NCBI GenBank assembly: GCA_018239845.1
Contig: JAFEGO010000032.1
Coordinates: 1 to 34,926, forward strand
DNA: 34,926 bases
Origin: Verrucomicrobiota bacterium
GTDB lineage: Bacteria; Verrucomicrobiota; Verrucomicrobiia; Opitutales; Opitutaceae
Reading direction: 5' to 3'
A program made the translations under genes and the position numbers. Positions 15,413 through 26,540 of the stretch are shown here, in pieces (position 1 is the stretch's first letter; each line of letters begins with the position of its first letter). The notes under the pieces are model-generated. The model saw only the letters and a program-made list of their open reading frames with translations. It was not told the origin of the DNA and searched no databases.

Positions 15413-15497
15413 GTCTCGCGACGCTCGCGAAGCACGCGACGTTCCGATCCGTGTCTCTTTTTGCCTTTCGTCGCGCCCGTCGCGAACGTCGCGAGAC
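15413..15497. repeat. GTCTCGCGACG palindrome
   Basis: 18-bp inverted repeat with one mismatch, arms 15413-15430 and 15480-15497, with further partial pairing (ACGCGACG / CGTCGCGC) inside. It fills the gap between the convergent histidine kinase and purM genes. A TTTTT run is in the loop, not after the stem, so it is not a classical terminator. Confidence 0.8.
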
Positions 15498-15514
15498 CTT
15501 TCGGCTAAAAAGCC

Positions 15515-16621
15515 TCAGCGCACCTGCAGCGTATCGCCGTCGTAGCTCAGGCCGAGCGAGGGGATCTCGACCGCCTTGCGCGTGCCGTCCTTCTTCACCT
15601 TGCCCGCGAGCCACGCATCATACCCGGCGGCCTTCGCCGCCGCGAGCACCGCGTCCGCATGCTGCGGATCGACGTAGGCCGCAAAGCCCACGCCCTGGTT
15701 GAACGTCGCGTACATCTCGCGCTGGCTGATCGGACCCGCCTGCGCCAGAAACTCAAACAGCGCCGGCGCCGGTCGCGGCGCGGTAATCTCGTACACAAAG
15801 GGCTCCTCCAACCGCATCAGCTTGCGCCAGCCATGGCCGGTCACGTGCGCCGCGTAGTTGAGCTTCAGCCCGCGGCGCTGGCACTCGCGCACAAACGCCA
15901 CGTAGATCACCGACGGCGCGAGCAGCGCCTCGCCGTACGTGCGCGCGTCGCCAAAGCCGATCGGCGTCTGGTAGCCCTGCGGCAGCCGGTCCGCGATCAG
16001 GCGGCAGAGCGAGAGGCCGTTGGTCTGCACGCCCGAGCTCGCGAGGAAAATGATGCTGTCGCCGTCGCGCACGTCGCCGGTGATGCGCAGCGCCTTCGGC
16101 GAAATCTTACCGACGGCCGAGCCCGCGAGTACGATGGTGTCGGCGTTGACGATGCCCTTGAGCGTCGGCGTCTCGCCGCCACCCCAGACCGCGCCGGCCT
16201 GCCGGCAGCCTTCGGCCCAACCGGCCACGAGCGCGTTCATGCGCACCGCGTCGCCAAACCACTCCGAGGCGCCCACCGCCGCGTGCATCGCCACCGAGAT
16301 CGGCAGCGCGCCGCAGGTGGCGAGGTCGTTCACGATCGTCGCCACCGTATCGATGGCGATCTCGCGGTAAAAGCACTTGCCGGTCGCCCCGTACACCGCG
16401 TCGGCCACGAGGTTCTTGGTGCCGAGGCCTTCCTCAACGTGCGCGAGGTAATGGTCCGACGCCTCCATCAGGTAGGCGCTCTCGCCGCGCGTCGTCGCCG
16501 GCTCGGCATAGCCGTGGTCAGCCAGCAGCCTCGCCGTCGTGCGCGCCGCCTGCTGGCAGGCCCGCTTGAACGCATCAAGCTGGTCGTACTTCACCCCTGA
16601 ACTCTCGTAAGATAAACTCAT
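15515..16621 (-). CDS. purM: Phosphoribosylformylglycinamidine cyclo-ligase (AIR synthase), divergent form
   Basis: PurM closes the imidazole ring from FGAM using ATP, the fifth step of purine synthesis. The 368-residue protein keeps the PurM fold: N-terminal SYESSGVKYDQLD where typical PurM has SYKDAGVD, then DTVATIVNDLATCGALPI, WGGGETPTLKGIV, SSGVQTNGLSL and a C-terminal FNQGVGFAAYV. It is clearly diverged from the E. coli type, but its position beside purF and purL supports the call. Translation begins 8 nt beyond a 29-bp palindrome that fills the purF-purM gap. The alternative is an unassigned AIR-synthase-related protein. Confidence 0.88.
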   Translation of the reverse strand: MSLSYESSGVKYDQLDAFKRACQQAARTTARLLADHGYAEPATTRGESAYLMEASDHYLAHVEEGLGTKNLVADAVYGATGKCFYREIAIDTVATIVNDLATCGALPISVAMHAAVGASEWFGDAVRMNALVAGWAEGCRQAGAVWGGGETPTLKGIVNADTIVLAGSAVGKISPKALRITGDVRDGDSIIFLASSGVQTNGLSLCRLIADRLPQGYQTPIGFGDARTYGEALLAPSVIYVAFVRECQRRGLKLNYAAHVTGHGWRKLMRLEEPFVYEITAPRPAPALFEFLAQAGPISQREMYATFNQGVGFAAYVDPQHADAVLAAAKAAGYDAWLAGKVKKDGTRKAVEIPSLGLSYDGDTLQVR

Positions 16622-16629
16622 GAAGAAGA

Positions 16630-16698
16630 GCCCACGGAATACACGGAAGACACGGAAAACGAAATCATCTTTCTGTGTATTCCGTGTGTTCCGTGGGC
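16630..16698. repeat. CACGGAANA palindrome, copy 2, in the purM leader
   Basis: 29-bp inverted repeat with three mismatches, arms 16630-16658 and 16670-16698, loop 11 nt. It belongs to the same family as 4550-4618. It occupies nearly all of the 83-nt purF-purM gap, ending 8 nt before the purM ATG on the transcript, so the mRNA hairpin sits where a ribosome-binding site would be. Confidence 0.93.
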
Positions 16699-16704
16699 CA
16701 AAAA

Positions 16705-18612
16705 TCAGTAACTCCGCCCTTCCGACTTTTCGTAGTAGTTCAGGTACGCCTGGTTCACCACGCGGTAGCCGCCCGGGGTCGGATACTTGCCGGTGAAGTA
16801 CCAGTCGCCCGTGTGGTGCGGCACGGCGGCGTGCAGGTTTTCCACCGTCTGGAAGATGATCTCGATCTCACCCTGCCACTCGATGCCGTGGGGGCGCACG
16901 CGCTCCACGATCTTCGCCGAGATCTGCTCGGGCGTGAAGGGCTCGTAGATCTTCCGCACGTGGTTCGTCGAGCCGCCGCGGGCGACTTCGTCGCGGCAGA
17001 GGGCGTACACCTCGTCGAGCAGCGCGGCCTGCCCGCGCTCCTTCAGCAGCTCGACCGCGGCCTCGAAGGCCACGAACTTGCCGAGCTCCGACATGTCGAT
17101 GCCGTAGCAATCCGGATAGCGGATCTGCGGCGCGGTCGAGACGATGACGATCTTCTTCGGGTTGAGCCGCGCGAGGATGCGCAAAATGGATTTCCGCAGC
17201 GTGGTGCCGCGCACGATCGAGTCGTCCACGCACACGAGGTTGTCGCCCGCCTTCACCGAGCCGTAAGTGATGTCGTACACGTGGCTCGCGAGCTGGTTGC
17301 GCATGCTCTCCTGCCCGATGAAGGTGCGGAGCTTGATGTCCTTCGACACGACTTTCTCGCCCCGCGGCCAGTTGCGCAGAATGAGGTCGTCGAGCATCGA
17401 CTCGGTGAGCTTGCCCTCGGTCGAGGCCTTGAGGATCGCCGCCTTCACCTCGTCGCGTCGCCGCGTGCGCAGCGCCGACATCAGGCCGTAGTAGGCCACC
17501 TCGGCGGTGTTGGGGATGAAGCTGAAGACCGTGTTCGCCCAGTCGTGGCCGATGGCCTTGATCACCTGCTCGGACAGCCCGCCGCCGAGCGCCTGGCGCT
17601 CGCGGTAGATGTCTAGGTCGTTGCCGCGGGAGAAATAGATGCGCTCAAACGAGCACGAGGTGCGCGGGAGCGGCGCCGTGAAGGGATTCTCCGTCACCTG
17701 GCCGCGGCGCTTGATCACCACGACGTGGCCCGGCTTCACCTCGCGCACGTCTTCCACGCCGAGGTCAAACACCGTCATGAGCGGCGCGCGCTCGGAGGCG
17801 AAGGCCACGACCTCGTCGTTCTGGAACCAGAAACAGGGACGGATGCCCGAGGGATCGCGCGCCACGAAGGCGTCGCCGTTGCCGATCAGGCCGCAGAGGG
17901 TGTAGCCGCCGTCCCACTTCTGCGAGGCACGCGTGAGCACGCGCGTGAGGTCGAGATCCTCGCTGATGCGCTGCGAGATCTCCGAACCTTCCAGGCCGCG
18001 GGTGCGCAGGTAGCGGAAGATGTCCTCATGTTCCTCGTCGAGGAAGAAGCCGATCTTTTCGAGGATCGCCTGCGTGTCCGTCGCGAAGATCGGGTGCTGG
18101 CCCATGCCGATGAGCGACTTGTTGAGCTCGGCGGTGTTGGTGAGGTTGAAATTGCCGCAGAGCGCGAGGTTGCGCGTGGGCCACGGGCTGCGGCGGAAGA
18201 ACGGATGGCAGGACGAGAGGTTGTAGCCGCCGCTCGTGCCGTAGCGGAGGTGGCCCATCAGCAGCTCGCCGCCGAAGTCGAAGTGCTTCTTCACCGTCTC
18301 CGGGAACTCCGGGTGGATCGTCCCCGCATCGACCTTCTCGTTATACTGCGCAAGCAGGGCCTTGAAGATCTTATCCAGCGGGTTGGACTTCACGCTGCGC
18401 TCGCGGAACATGAAGGCCTCGCCGGCCGACATGTCGGTCTTTACGCAGGCCACGCCCGCGCCGTCCTGGCCGCGGTTGTGCTGCTTCTCCATGAGGAGGA
18501 AGAGCTTGGTAAAGCCCCACAGGGGCGTGCCGTACTTCTGCTGGTAGTAGGCGAGCGGCTTCAGGAGCCGCACGACGGCGATGCCGCATTCGTGAGTGAT
18601 CCGGTCGCTCAT
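16705..18612 (-). CDS. purF: Amidophosphoribosyltransferase, long form
   Basis: PurF makes phosphoribosylamine from PRPP and glutamine, the committed step of purine synthesis. The protein has 635 residues, against roughly 470-510 for the E. coli and Bacillus types. The Ntn-type glutaminase nucleophile would be C9 (THECGIAVV) after removal of an 8-residue propeptide. Glutaminase motifs [18 protein letters not shown] and NFNLTN follow. The phosphoribosyltransferase half has the PRPP motif [12 protein letters not shown]. The extra length includes insertions and a C-terminal stretch with a [15 protein letters not shown] and [13 protein letters not shown] region. No iron-sulfur ligand cysteine pattern of the Bacillus type is evident. 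It is upstream of purM on the same strand and divergent from purL. Confidence 0.95.
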   Translation of the reverse strand: MSDRITHECGIAVVRLLKPLAYYQQKYGTPLWGFTKLFLLMEKQHNRGQDGAGVACVKTDMSAGEAFMFRERSVKSNPLDKIFKALLAQYNEKVDAGTIHPEFPETVKKHFDFGGELLMGHLRYGTSGGYNLSSCHPFFRRSPWPTRNLALCGNFNLTNTAELNKSLIGMGQHPIFATDTQAILEKIGFFLDEEHEDIFRYLRTRGLEGSEISQRISEDLDLTRVLTRASQKWDGGYTLCGLIGNGDAFVARDPSGIRPCFWFQNDEVVAFASERAPLMTVFDLGVEDVREVKPGHVVVIKRRGQVTENPFTAPLPRTSCSFERIYFSRGNDLDIYRERQALGGGLSEQVIKAIGHDWANTVFSFIPNTAEVAYYGLMSALRTRRRDEVKAAILKASTEGKLTESMLDDLILRNWPRGEKVVSKDIKLRTFIGQESMRNQLASHVYDITYGSVKAGDNLVCVDDSIVRGTTLRKSILRILARLNPKKIVIVSTAPQIRYPDCYGIDMSELGKFVAFEAAVELLKERGQAALLDEVYALCRDEVARGGSTNHVRKIYEPFTPEQISAKIVERVRPHGIEWQGEIEIIFQTVENLHAAVPHHTGDWYFTGKYPTPGGYRVVNQAYLNYYEKSEGRSY

Positions 18613-18780
18613 GCGCGCGTCCCCGGGCAGCCTGCAGTCCGTGGACCGAGGACGTTATGCTTGGGCGTCGTTGGCGTGGCGATGTTCCTCACGTGGCAAA
18701 GCTGTGCATTCCGCCGACCCAAAGCAAATCGTCAACGGCTTTCTCTGCCATGCCGCGTACAACCGCGTCTTGGCCTCCAC

Positions 18781-18838
18781 TGTAGGAGCGGCTTTATGCC
18801 GCGACCCGGCCCAGTCGCGGCATAAAGCCGCTCCTACA
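18781..18838. repeat. REP-like palindrome, GTAGGAGCG family, copy 2
   Basis: Perfect 25-bp inverted repeat, arms 18781-18805 (TGTAGGAGCGGCTTTATGCC...) and 18814-18838, loop 8 nt, in the 289-bp gap between the divergent purF and purL genes. It shares the GTAGGAGCG start and the CGCGA close with 74-141. I see no purine riboswitch or PurR-like box in this gap. Confidence 0.9.
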
Positions 18839-18901
18839 GCTTATACACACTTCCGTTCCTTGACGCCCCCGGGGAGTTGTGGGGAAAATCATGCTCCGAC
18901 C

Positions 18902-22846
<3,945 letters not shown>

Positions 22847-22860
22847 TTTCACGTTTCAAT

Positions 22861-22890
22861 AGGGCGGGTCTCTGACCCGCCCTTTGCTTT
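22861..22890 (+). terminator. Hairpin terminator after purL
   Basis: Perfect 10-bp stem AGGGCGGGTC / GACCCGCCCT (22861-22870, 22874-22883) with a 3-nt loop, then TTGCTTTTTA. It starts 14 nt after the purL stop and ends just before the next start codon at 22895. It may also be a repeat-derived hairpin. Confidence 0.72.
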
Positions 22891-22894
22891 TTAT

Positions 22895-24592
22895 ATGCCC
22901 CAAATCTCCGCCCTCCCCACGGACCTCTCCACCCGCGTCGAGCCCTCCCCGCTCCGCGAGTACCACGTCGCCCCCACGCGCGTCCTCTGGCAGAGCAAAC
23001 ACGGCGTTGCCCATGCCGACACGCTGCTCACCGCCGCGCCCGGCCAGATCGGCCTGAGCGAGACCGTGCCGCCCTGCACGCTCACCGCCTCCGCCAAGCG
23101 CGGCCCGGCCAGCGTACTCATCGACTTTGGCCGCGAGCTGCACGGCTACATCGAGCTCTTTTGCCCGGGCCGCGAGAGCAAGGAGCCCACGCCGATCCGT
23201 GTGCGTTTCGGCGAGTCCGCCTCCGAGGCGATGGCGGAGCTTGGCGAGAAGGGCGCGCAAAACGACCACGCCCTCCGCGATCTCCGCGTGCATCTCCCGT
23301 GGATGGGAAAGATCCGCGTCGGCCCGAGTGGTTTTCGTTTCGTGCGGCTCGATGCGCTCGATCCCGCGCAGCCCGTGATCCTCGCGCAGGTGCGCGCCGT
23401 CCTCGTCGTGCGCGATTTGCCGAAGCACGGCAGCTTCCGTTGCAGCGACGACCGCCTCAACCGCATCTGGGAAACCGGCGCCTACACCGTCCATCTCAAC
23501 CTGCAGGAATACCTCTGGGACGGCATCAAGCGCGACCGCCTCGTGTGGATCGGCGACATGCATCCCGAGACGAGCACGGTCAACGCCGTGTTCGGCCACA
23601 CCGACTGCGTGACGCGCAGCCTCGACCTCACCCGCGAACGCACGCCGCCCGACCAGTGGATGAACGGCATCAGCAGCTACTCCATGTGGTGGGTGCTCAT
23701 TCACGAGCAGTGGTGGCTGCACCACGGCGACCGCGCCTACCTGAAGCAGCAGGCGCCCTACCTGCGCGTGCTCCTCGCCAAATTCGCCGCGCTCGTCGGC
23801 CCCGACGGACACGAAAAACTCGACGGCTGGCGCTTCCTCGACTGGCCGAGCTCGCCCAACCAGACCGGCGTCACCGCCGGTCTCCAAGCCCTCCTCGTTC
23901 TCACCCTCGACGCCGGCGAACGTCTCGCCCGCGCCCTGAAGGACACCGCCACCGCGCGCCTCTGCGCCGCAGCCGCGGCCCGCGCCCGCCCCGTCGTGCT
24001 CGACGCCAACGGCTCCAAGTCCGCCGCCGCGCTGCAAGTCCTCGCCGGCCAGCGCGACGCGGGTGAAGCCGCCGCTACCGTCCTCAAACCCGGCGGCGCA
24101 CAAGGCGTCTCCACCTTCTACGGTTACTACGTGCTCAACGCCCTCGGCCGCGCGGGCGAGATCACCCCTGCGCTCGACCTCATCCGCACCTACTGGGGCG
24201 CGATGCTCGACCGCGGCGCCACGACGTTCTGGGAGGACTTCGACCTCGCATGGCTGAAGGGTTCCGGTCGCATCGACGAACTCCCCAAGCGCGGCGAGAA
24301 AGACCTACACGGCGACTACGGCGCGTACTGCTACGAAAAATTCCGCCACAGCCTCTGCCACGGCTGGGCCAGCGGTCCGACCGCCTGGCTCAGCGAGTAC
24401 ATCCTCGGCGTGCAACCCGCCGCCCCCGGCTGCGCCCGCGTAAAAATCGCCCCACAACTCGGCGACCTCACCTGGGCCGAAGGCACCTACCCCACCCCCC
24501 GCGGCCCCCTCCACGTCCGCCACGACCGCCTCCCCAGCGGCAAAATCCGCACTCGGATCAAGGCCCCCAAAGGCGTGAAGATCGTGCGCTAA
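22895..24592 (+). CDS. Alpha-L-rhamnosidase-like glycoside hydrolase (GH78-like)
   Basis: GH78 enzymes release terminal alpha-L-rhamnose by inversion. This 565-residue protein has an N-terminal beta-sandwich part with LIDFGRELHGYIELF, then the (alpha/alpha)6 barrel. The family's acidic motif appears as KRDRLVWIGDMHPETS with D221 and E225. Later, TTFWEDFD and HSLCHGWASGPTAWLSEYILG match the barrel's C-terminal half, followed by a small beta domain. It is shorter than many characterised GH78 proteins and has no clear signal peptide, so it may act on small rhamnosides inside the cell. No transporter or rhamnose catabolic gene is nearby. A hairpin separates it from purL. Confidence 0.85.
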   Translation: MPQISALPTDLSTRVEPSPLREYHVAPTRVLWQSKHGVAHADTLLTAAPGQIGLSETVPPCTLTASAKRGPASVLIDFGRELHGYIELFCPGRESKEPTPIRVRFGESASEAMAELGEKGAQNDHALRDLRVHLPWMGKIRVGPSGFRFVRLDALDPAQPVILAQVRAVLVVRDLPKHGSFRCSDDRLNRIWETGAYTVHLNLQEYLWDGIKRDRLVWIGDMHPETSTVNAVFGHTDCVTRSLDLTRERTPPDQWMNGISSYSMWWVLIHEQWWLHHGDRAYLKQQAPYLRVLLAKFAALVGPDGHEKLDGWRFLDWPSSPNQTGVTAGLQALLVLTLDAGERLARALKDTATARLCAAAAARARPVVLDANGSKSAAALQVLAGQRDAGEAAATVLKPGGAQGVSTFYGYYVLNALGRAGEITPALDLIRTYWGAMLDRGATTFWEDFDLAWLKGSGRIDELPKRGEKDLHGDYGAYCYEKFRHSLCHGWASGPTAWLSEYILGVQPAAPGCARVKIAPQLGDLTWAEGTYPTPRGPLHVRHDRLPSGKIRTRIKAPKGVKIVR

Positions 24593-24652
24593 TCGAGCGC
24601 GGCCGATATTTGTCAGCTGCGCCAGGCAGCAGTCACTTGCACCAAATGGCGC

Positions 24653-24886
24653 TCAGCAGTGGCGCACGAACTCGCTGATGAAGTGATCGACGTTGTGCCC
24701 GGAGACCTGCGCCTCGATCTCGCGGCGCAGGCCGCGGATCTTCTGGGTCAGCTGCACTTTCACACCCAGCCTTTGCCCGAGTTCGAGGATGGCCTGCGGC
24801 TTGCCGAGATCCCAGAGCCAGCAGGAGAGGCCGACGCAGATGGGCTTGGTGGACCGGGCTTCAGGAGTAGCGGTAGGGGTGCTCAT
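24653..24886 (-). CDS. Small hypothetical protein
   Basis: A 77-residue ORF with codon third positions as GC-rich as its neighbours. After a Thr/Pro-rich start it has a hydrophobic stretch ICVGLSCWLWDLG and an amphipathic helix with KIRGLRREIEAQV, ending HFISEFVRHC. No family is recognised. The start at 24886 is the ATG nearest the coding-like part; the frame extends to 24949. It converges on the GH78-like gene. It could be a small regulator or simply a chance ORF. Confidence 0.45.
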   Translation of the reverse strand: MSTPTATPEARSTKPICVGLSCWLWDLGKPQAILELGQRLGVKVQLTQKIRGLRREIEAQVSGHNVDHFISEFVRHC

Positions 24887-25317
24887 GGCTGCGCTCCATG
24901 CAGCCGGATTCACGCCAAATCCGATCACTTTCCCGGGTAAGCGTGGCATAACTCCAACCGGGAAATTTCAAATGAAGTCGCAGCCGCCGCGCCATCAGCC
25001 CGCGCCCAGGATCGGCTGGATCCGGCGCGCCGCAGAAACGCAAAAGACTGGTGCGATGGGCGGCTTGTTGATATAATAACGGCATGGCGGCCAAGGTTCT
25101 TTGACAGCGAGTTCACCGAGATACGATTTGACCGCCGTGATCGGACACTATCGGACAAATGTCGGGTTTTGTCCGATATTGTCCGATTGTGAAACTATTT
25201 ATCCTAAAATGAGTTAACTCAAAATTTGCAGAGTTTTGTCCGATAAATTTTTACCACCCATGCCAGGAGAAGCGCGTTTGATCGTGCGCTCCGTGCGACG
25301 GCCGCTTCACTCGCGCC
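24887..25317. other. 431-bp gap without a supported gene
   Basis: No convincing gene is seen. Overlapping minus-strand ORFs in 24861-25158 lack recognisable domains. The right half is AT-richer than the rest of the window, contains TATAAT at 25072-25077 and a TTGACA at 25101-25106 with TACGAT at 25122-25127 (15-bp spacing, short), the TGTCCGAT motif cluster at 25140-25244, and a 10-bp palindrome GAGTTAACTC at 25211-25220. It could be a regulatory region or the remnant of a lost gene. Confidence 0.5.
25140..25244. promoter_or_regulatory. Cluster of five TGTCCGAT octamers (candidate operators)
   Basis: The octamer TGTCCGAT occurs five times within 105 bp: inverted at 25140-25147 and 25150-25157, direct at 25170-25177, 25180-25187 and 25237-25244. 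The two inner pairs have 10-bp spacing, one helical turn. TATCGGACAA (25149-25158) and TTGTCCGATA (25169-25178) form a 10-bp inverted repeat. The arrangement suits a DNA-binding protein; the nearest downstream gene is the DUF1697 gene at 25318. Confidence 0.6.
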
Positions 25318-25857
25318 ATGCACCGCTACGTCGCCTTCCTCCGCGGGATCAACCTCGGCAAGCGCCGGGTGAAGATGGACGACCTGCGCGCGCTCTTCGT
25401 GGCGCAGAAATTCGCCGACGTCTCGACCTTCATCGCGAGCGGCAACGTCCTCTTCTCCAGCCGCAGCGCCGATGCGCGCAAGCTCGAGGCCCAGATAGAG
25501 ACCGCGCTCCAGGCCGGGCTCGGCTACGCGGTGGACACCTTTGTGCGGACGCGTGACGAGGTGGCGGCGATCGCGGCCTACCGCGCCTTCGCCGACGCGG
25601 ACATGGATCATCCTGACCACACCGCCTACGTGGGCTTCCTGCGCGAGGCTCTGCCAGCCGCGCAGGCCAAGGGTCTCGTCGCCTGCGCCACGGCGGTGGA
25701 CGCGCTGCATGTCCAGGGCCGCGAGTATTACTGGCTCTGCCGCATCAAGTCCAACGAGTCCACGGTCTGGACCTCGCCACCGATGCGGGCGCTCAAGCTG
25801 CCCACGTCATCCGTGCGCAACTTGACGACCATCCGGAAACTCGCGGCGCTGCCTTAA
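25318..25857 (+). CDS. DUF1697 family protein
   Basis: The 179-residue protein matches DUF1697: N-terminal YVAFLRGINLGKRRVKM, then the strand FIASGNVLFSS, a central YVGFLREALP and a C-terminal LTTIRKLAALP. The family is widespread and has no established biochemical function. The TAA stop overlaps the TAA of the convergent TMEM175-type gene in a shared TTAA (25854-25857). The upstream region contains the TGTCCGAT cluster, so this gene is the best candidate to be controlled by it. Confidence 0.93.
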   Translation: MHRYVAFLRGINLGKRRVKMDDLRALFVAQKFADVSTFIASGNVLFSSRSADARKLEAQIETALQAGLGYAVDTFVRTRDEVAAIAAYRAFADADMDHPDHTAYVGFLREALPAAQAKGLVACATAVDALHVQGREYYWLCRIKSNESTVWTSPPMRALKLPTSSVRNLTTIRKLAALP

Positions 25858-26429
25858 TCCGTCAGCTTCTTTTCGATCCGGCTGTCCGGGCAAAGCCACA
25901 CCAACGCGACACACGCGTACAGGGCGATGCCAAGCCAGGAGTTGACGAAGGCGAGGCCGATGCCCGCGGCATAGAGCACGACGGAAATCCGGCCCTTGAA
26001 ATCGGAGCCGAGCGCCTGCGCGAGCGTCGAGTCGGGGCCGTGCCCCGCGAGCAGCGTGCGCACGAGGATGTAGTAGGCCACCGCCGCCATGATCAGCACG
26101 ATGCCGTAGGTGACGACCGGCCAGGGCGCGAAGTGGTTCTCGCCCATCCAGCCCGTGACAAACGGGAACAACGAGAGCCAGAAGAGGAGGTGCAGGTTGG
26201 CCCAGAGCACCGCGCCCGTGACGTGTTTCGCGGCCTGCAGGAGGTGATGGTGGTTGTTCCAGTAGATGCCGACGTAGAGGAAGCTCAGCACGTAGCTGAG
26301 GAACACCGGGATGATCGGCCCCAACGCCGCGAAGTCGGTGCCGTGGGGCACCTTCATTTCGAGGACCATGATCGTGATGATAATGGCGATCACGCCATCG
26401 CTGAATGCTTCGAGTCGGCCTTTGTGCAT
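25854..26429 (-). CDS. TMEM175-family (DUF1211) membrane protein, likely potassium channel
   Basis: Bacterial TMEM175 homologues are potassium-conducting channels built from six-helix subunits with an FSD motif in the first helix. This 191-residue protein begins HKGRLEAFSDGVIAIIITIMVLE with F8-S9-D10 at the expected place, followed by five more hydrophobic segments, including FLSYVLSFLYVGIYW, LWANLHLLFWLSLFPF, VTYGIVLIMAAVAYYILV and a C-terminal pair. The start at 26429 fits the family; an ATG at 26456 adds 9 residues. It lies head-to-head with the cytochrome gene and tail-to-tail with the DUF1697 gene. Confidence 0.92.
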   Translation of the reverse strand: MHKGRLEAFSDGVIAIIITIMVLEMKVPHGTDFAALGPIIPVFLSYVLSFLYVGIYWNNHHHLLQAAKHVTGAVLWANLHLLFWLSLFPFVTGWMGENHFAPWPVVTYGIVLIMAAVAYYILVRTLLAGHGPDSTLAQALGSDFKGRISVVLYAAGIGLAFVNSWLGIALYACVALVWLCPDSRIEKKLTD

Positions 26430-26540
26430 GGAGGGAGTGGAGTGACTGGACGGCAACCAGCTTGCGGGTGTGACGTCGCCGTGTCGAACCGAAGCACAAA
26501 AGGCTTTTCAAGCGCCCGCGCCGCCGGTTTCGTCCCTGTC

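Noticed and set aside
18596..18901. In-frame upstream extension of purL
   Set aside because: The open frame crosses a REP palindrome and has no PurL homology; the family begins at 18902.
18613..18901. Purine riboswitch or PurR box between purF and purL
   Set aside because: No matching structure or palindromic operator was seen apart from the REP element.
24861..25158. Overlapping minus-strand ORFs of about 77 codons
   Set aside because: No recognisable domain or consistent coding signal; treated as non-coding gap.
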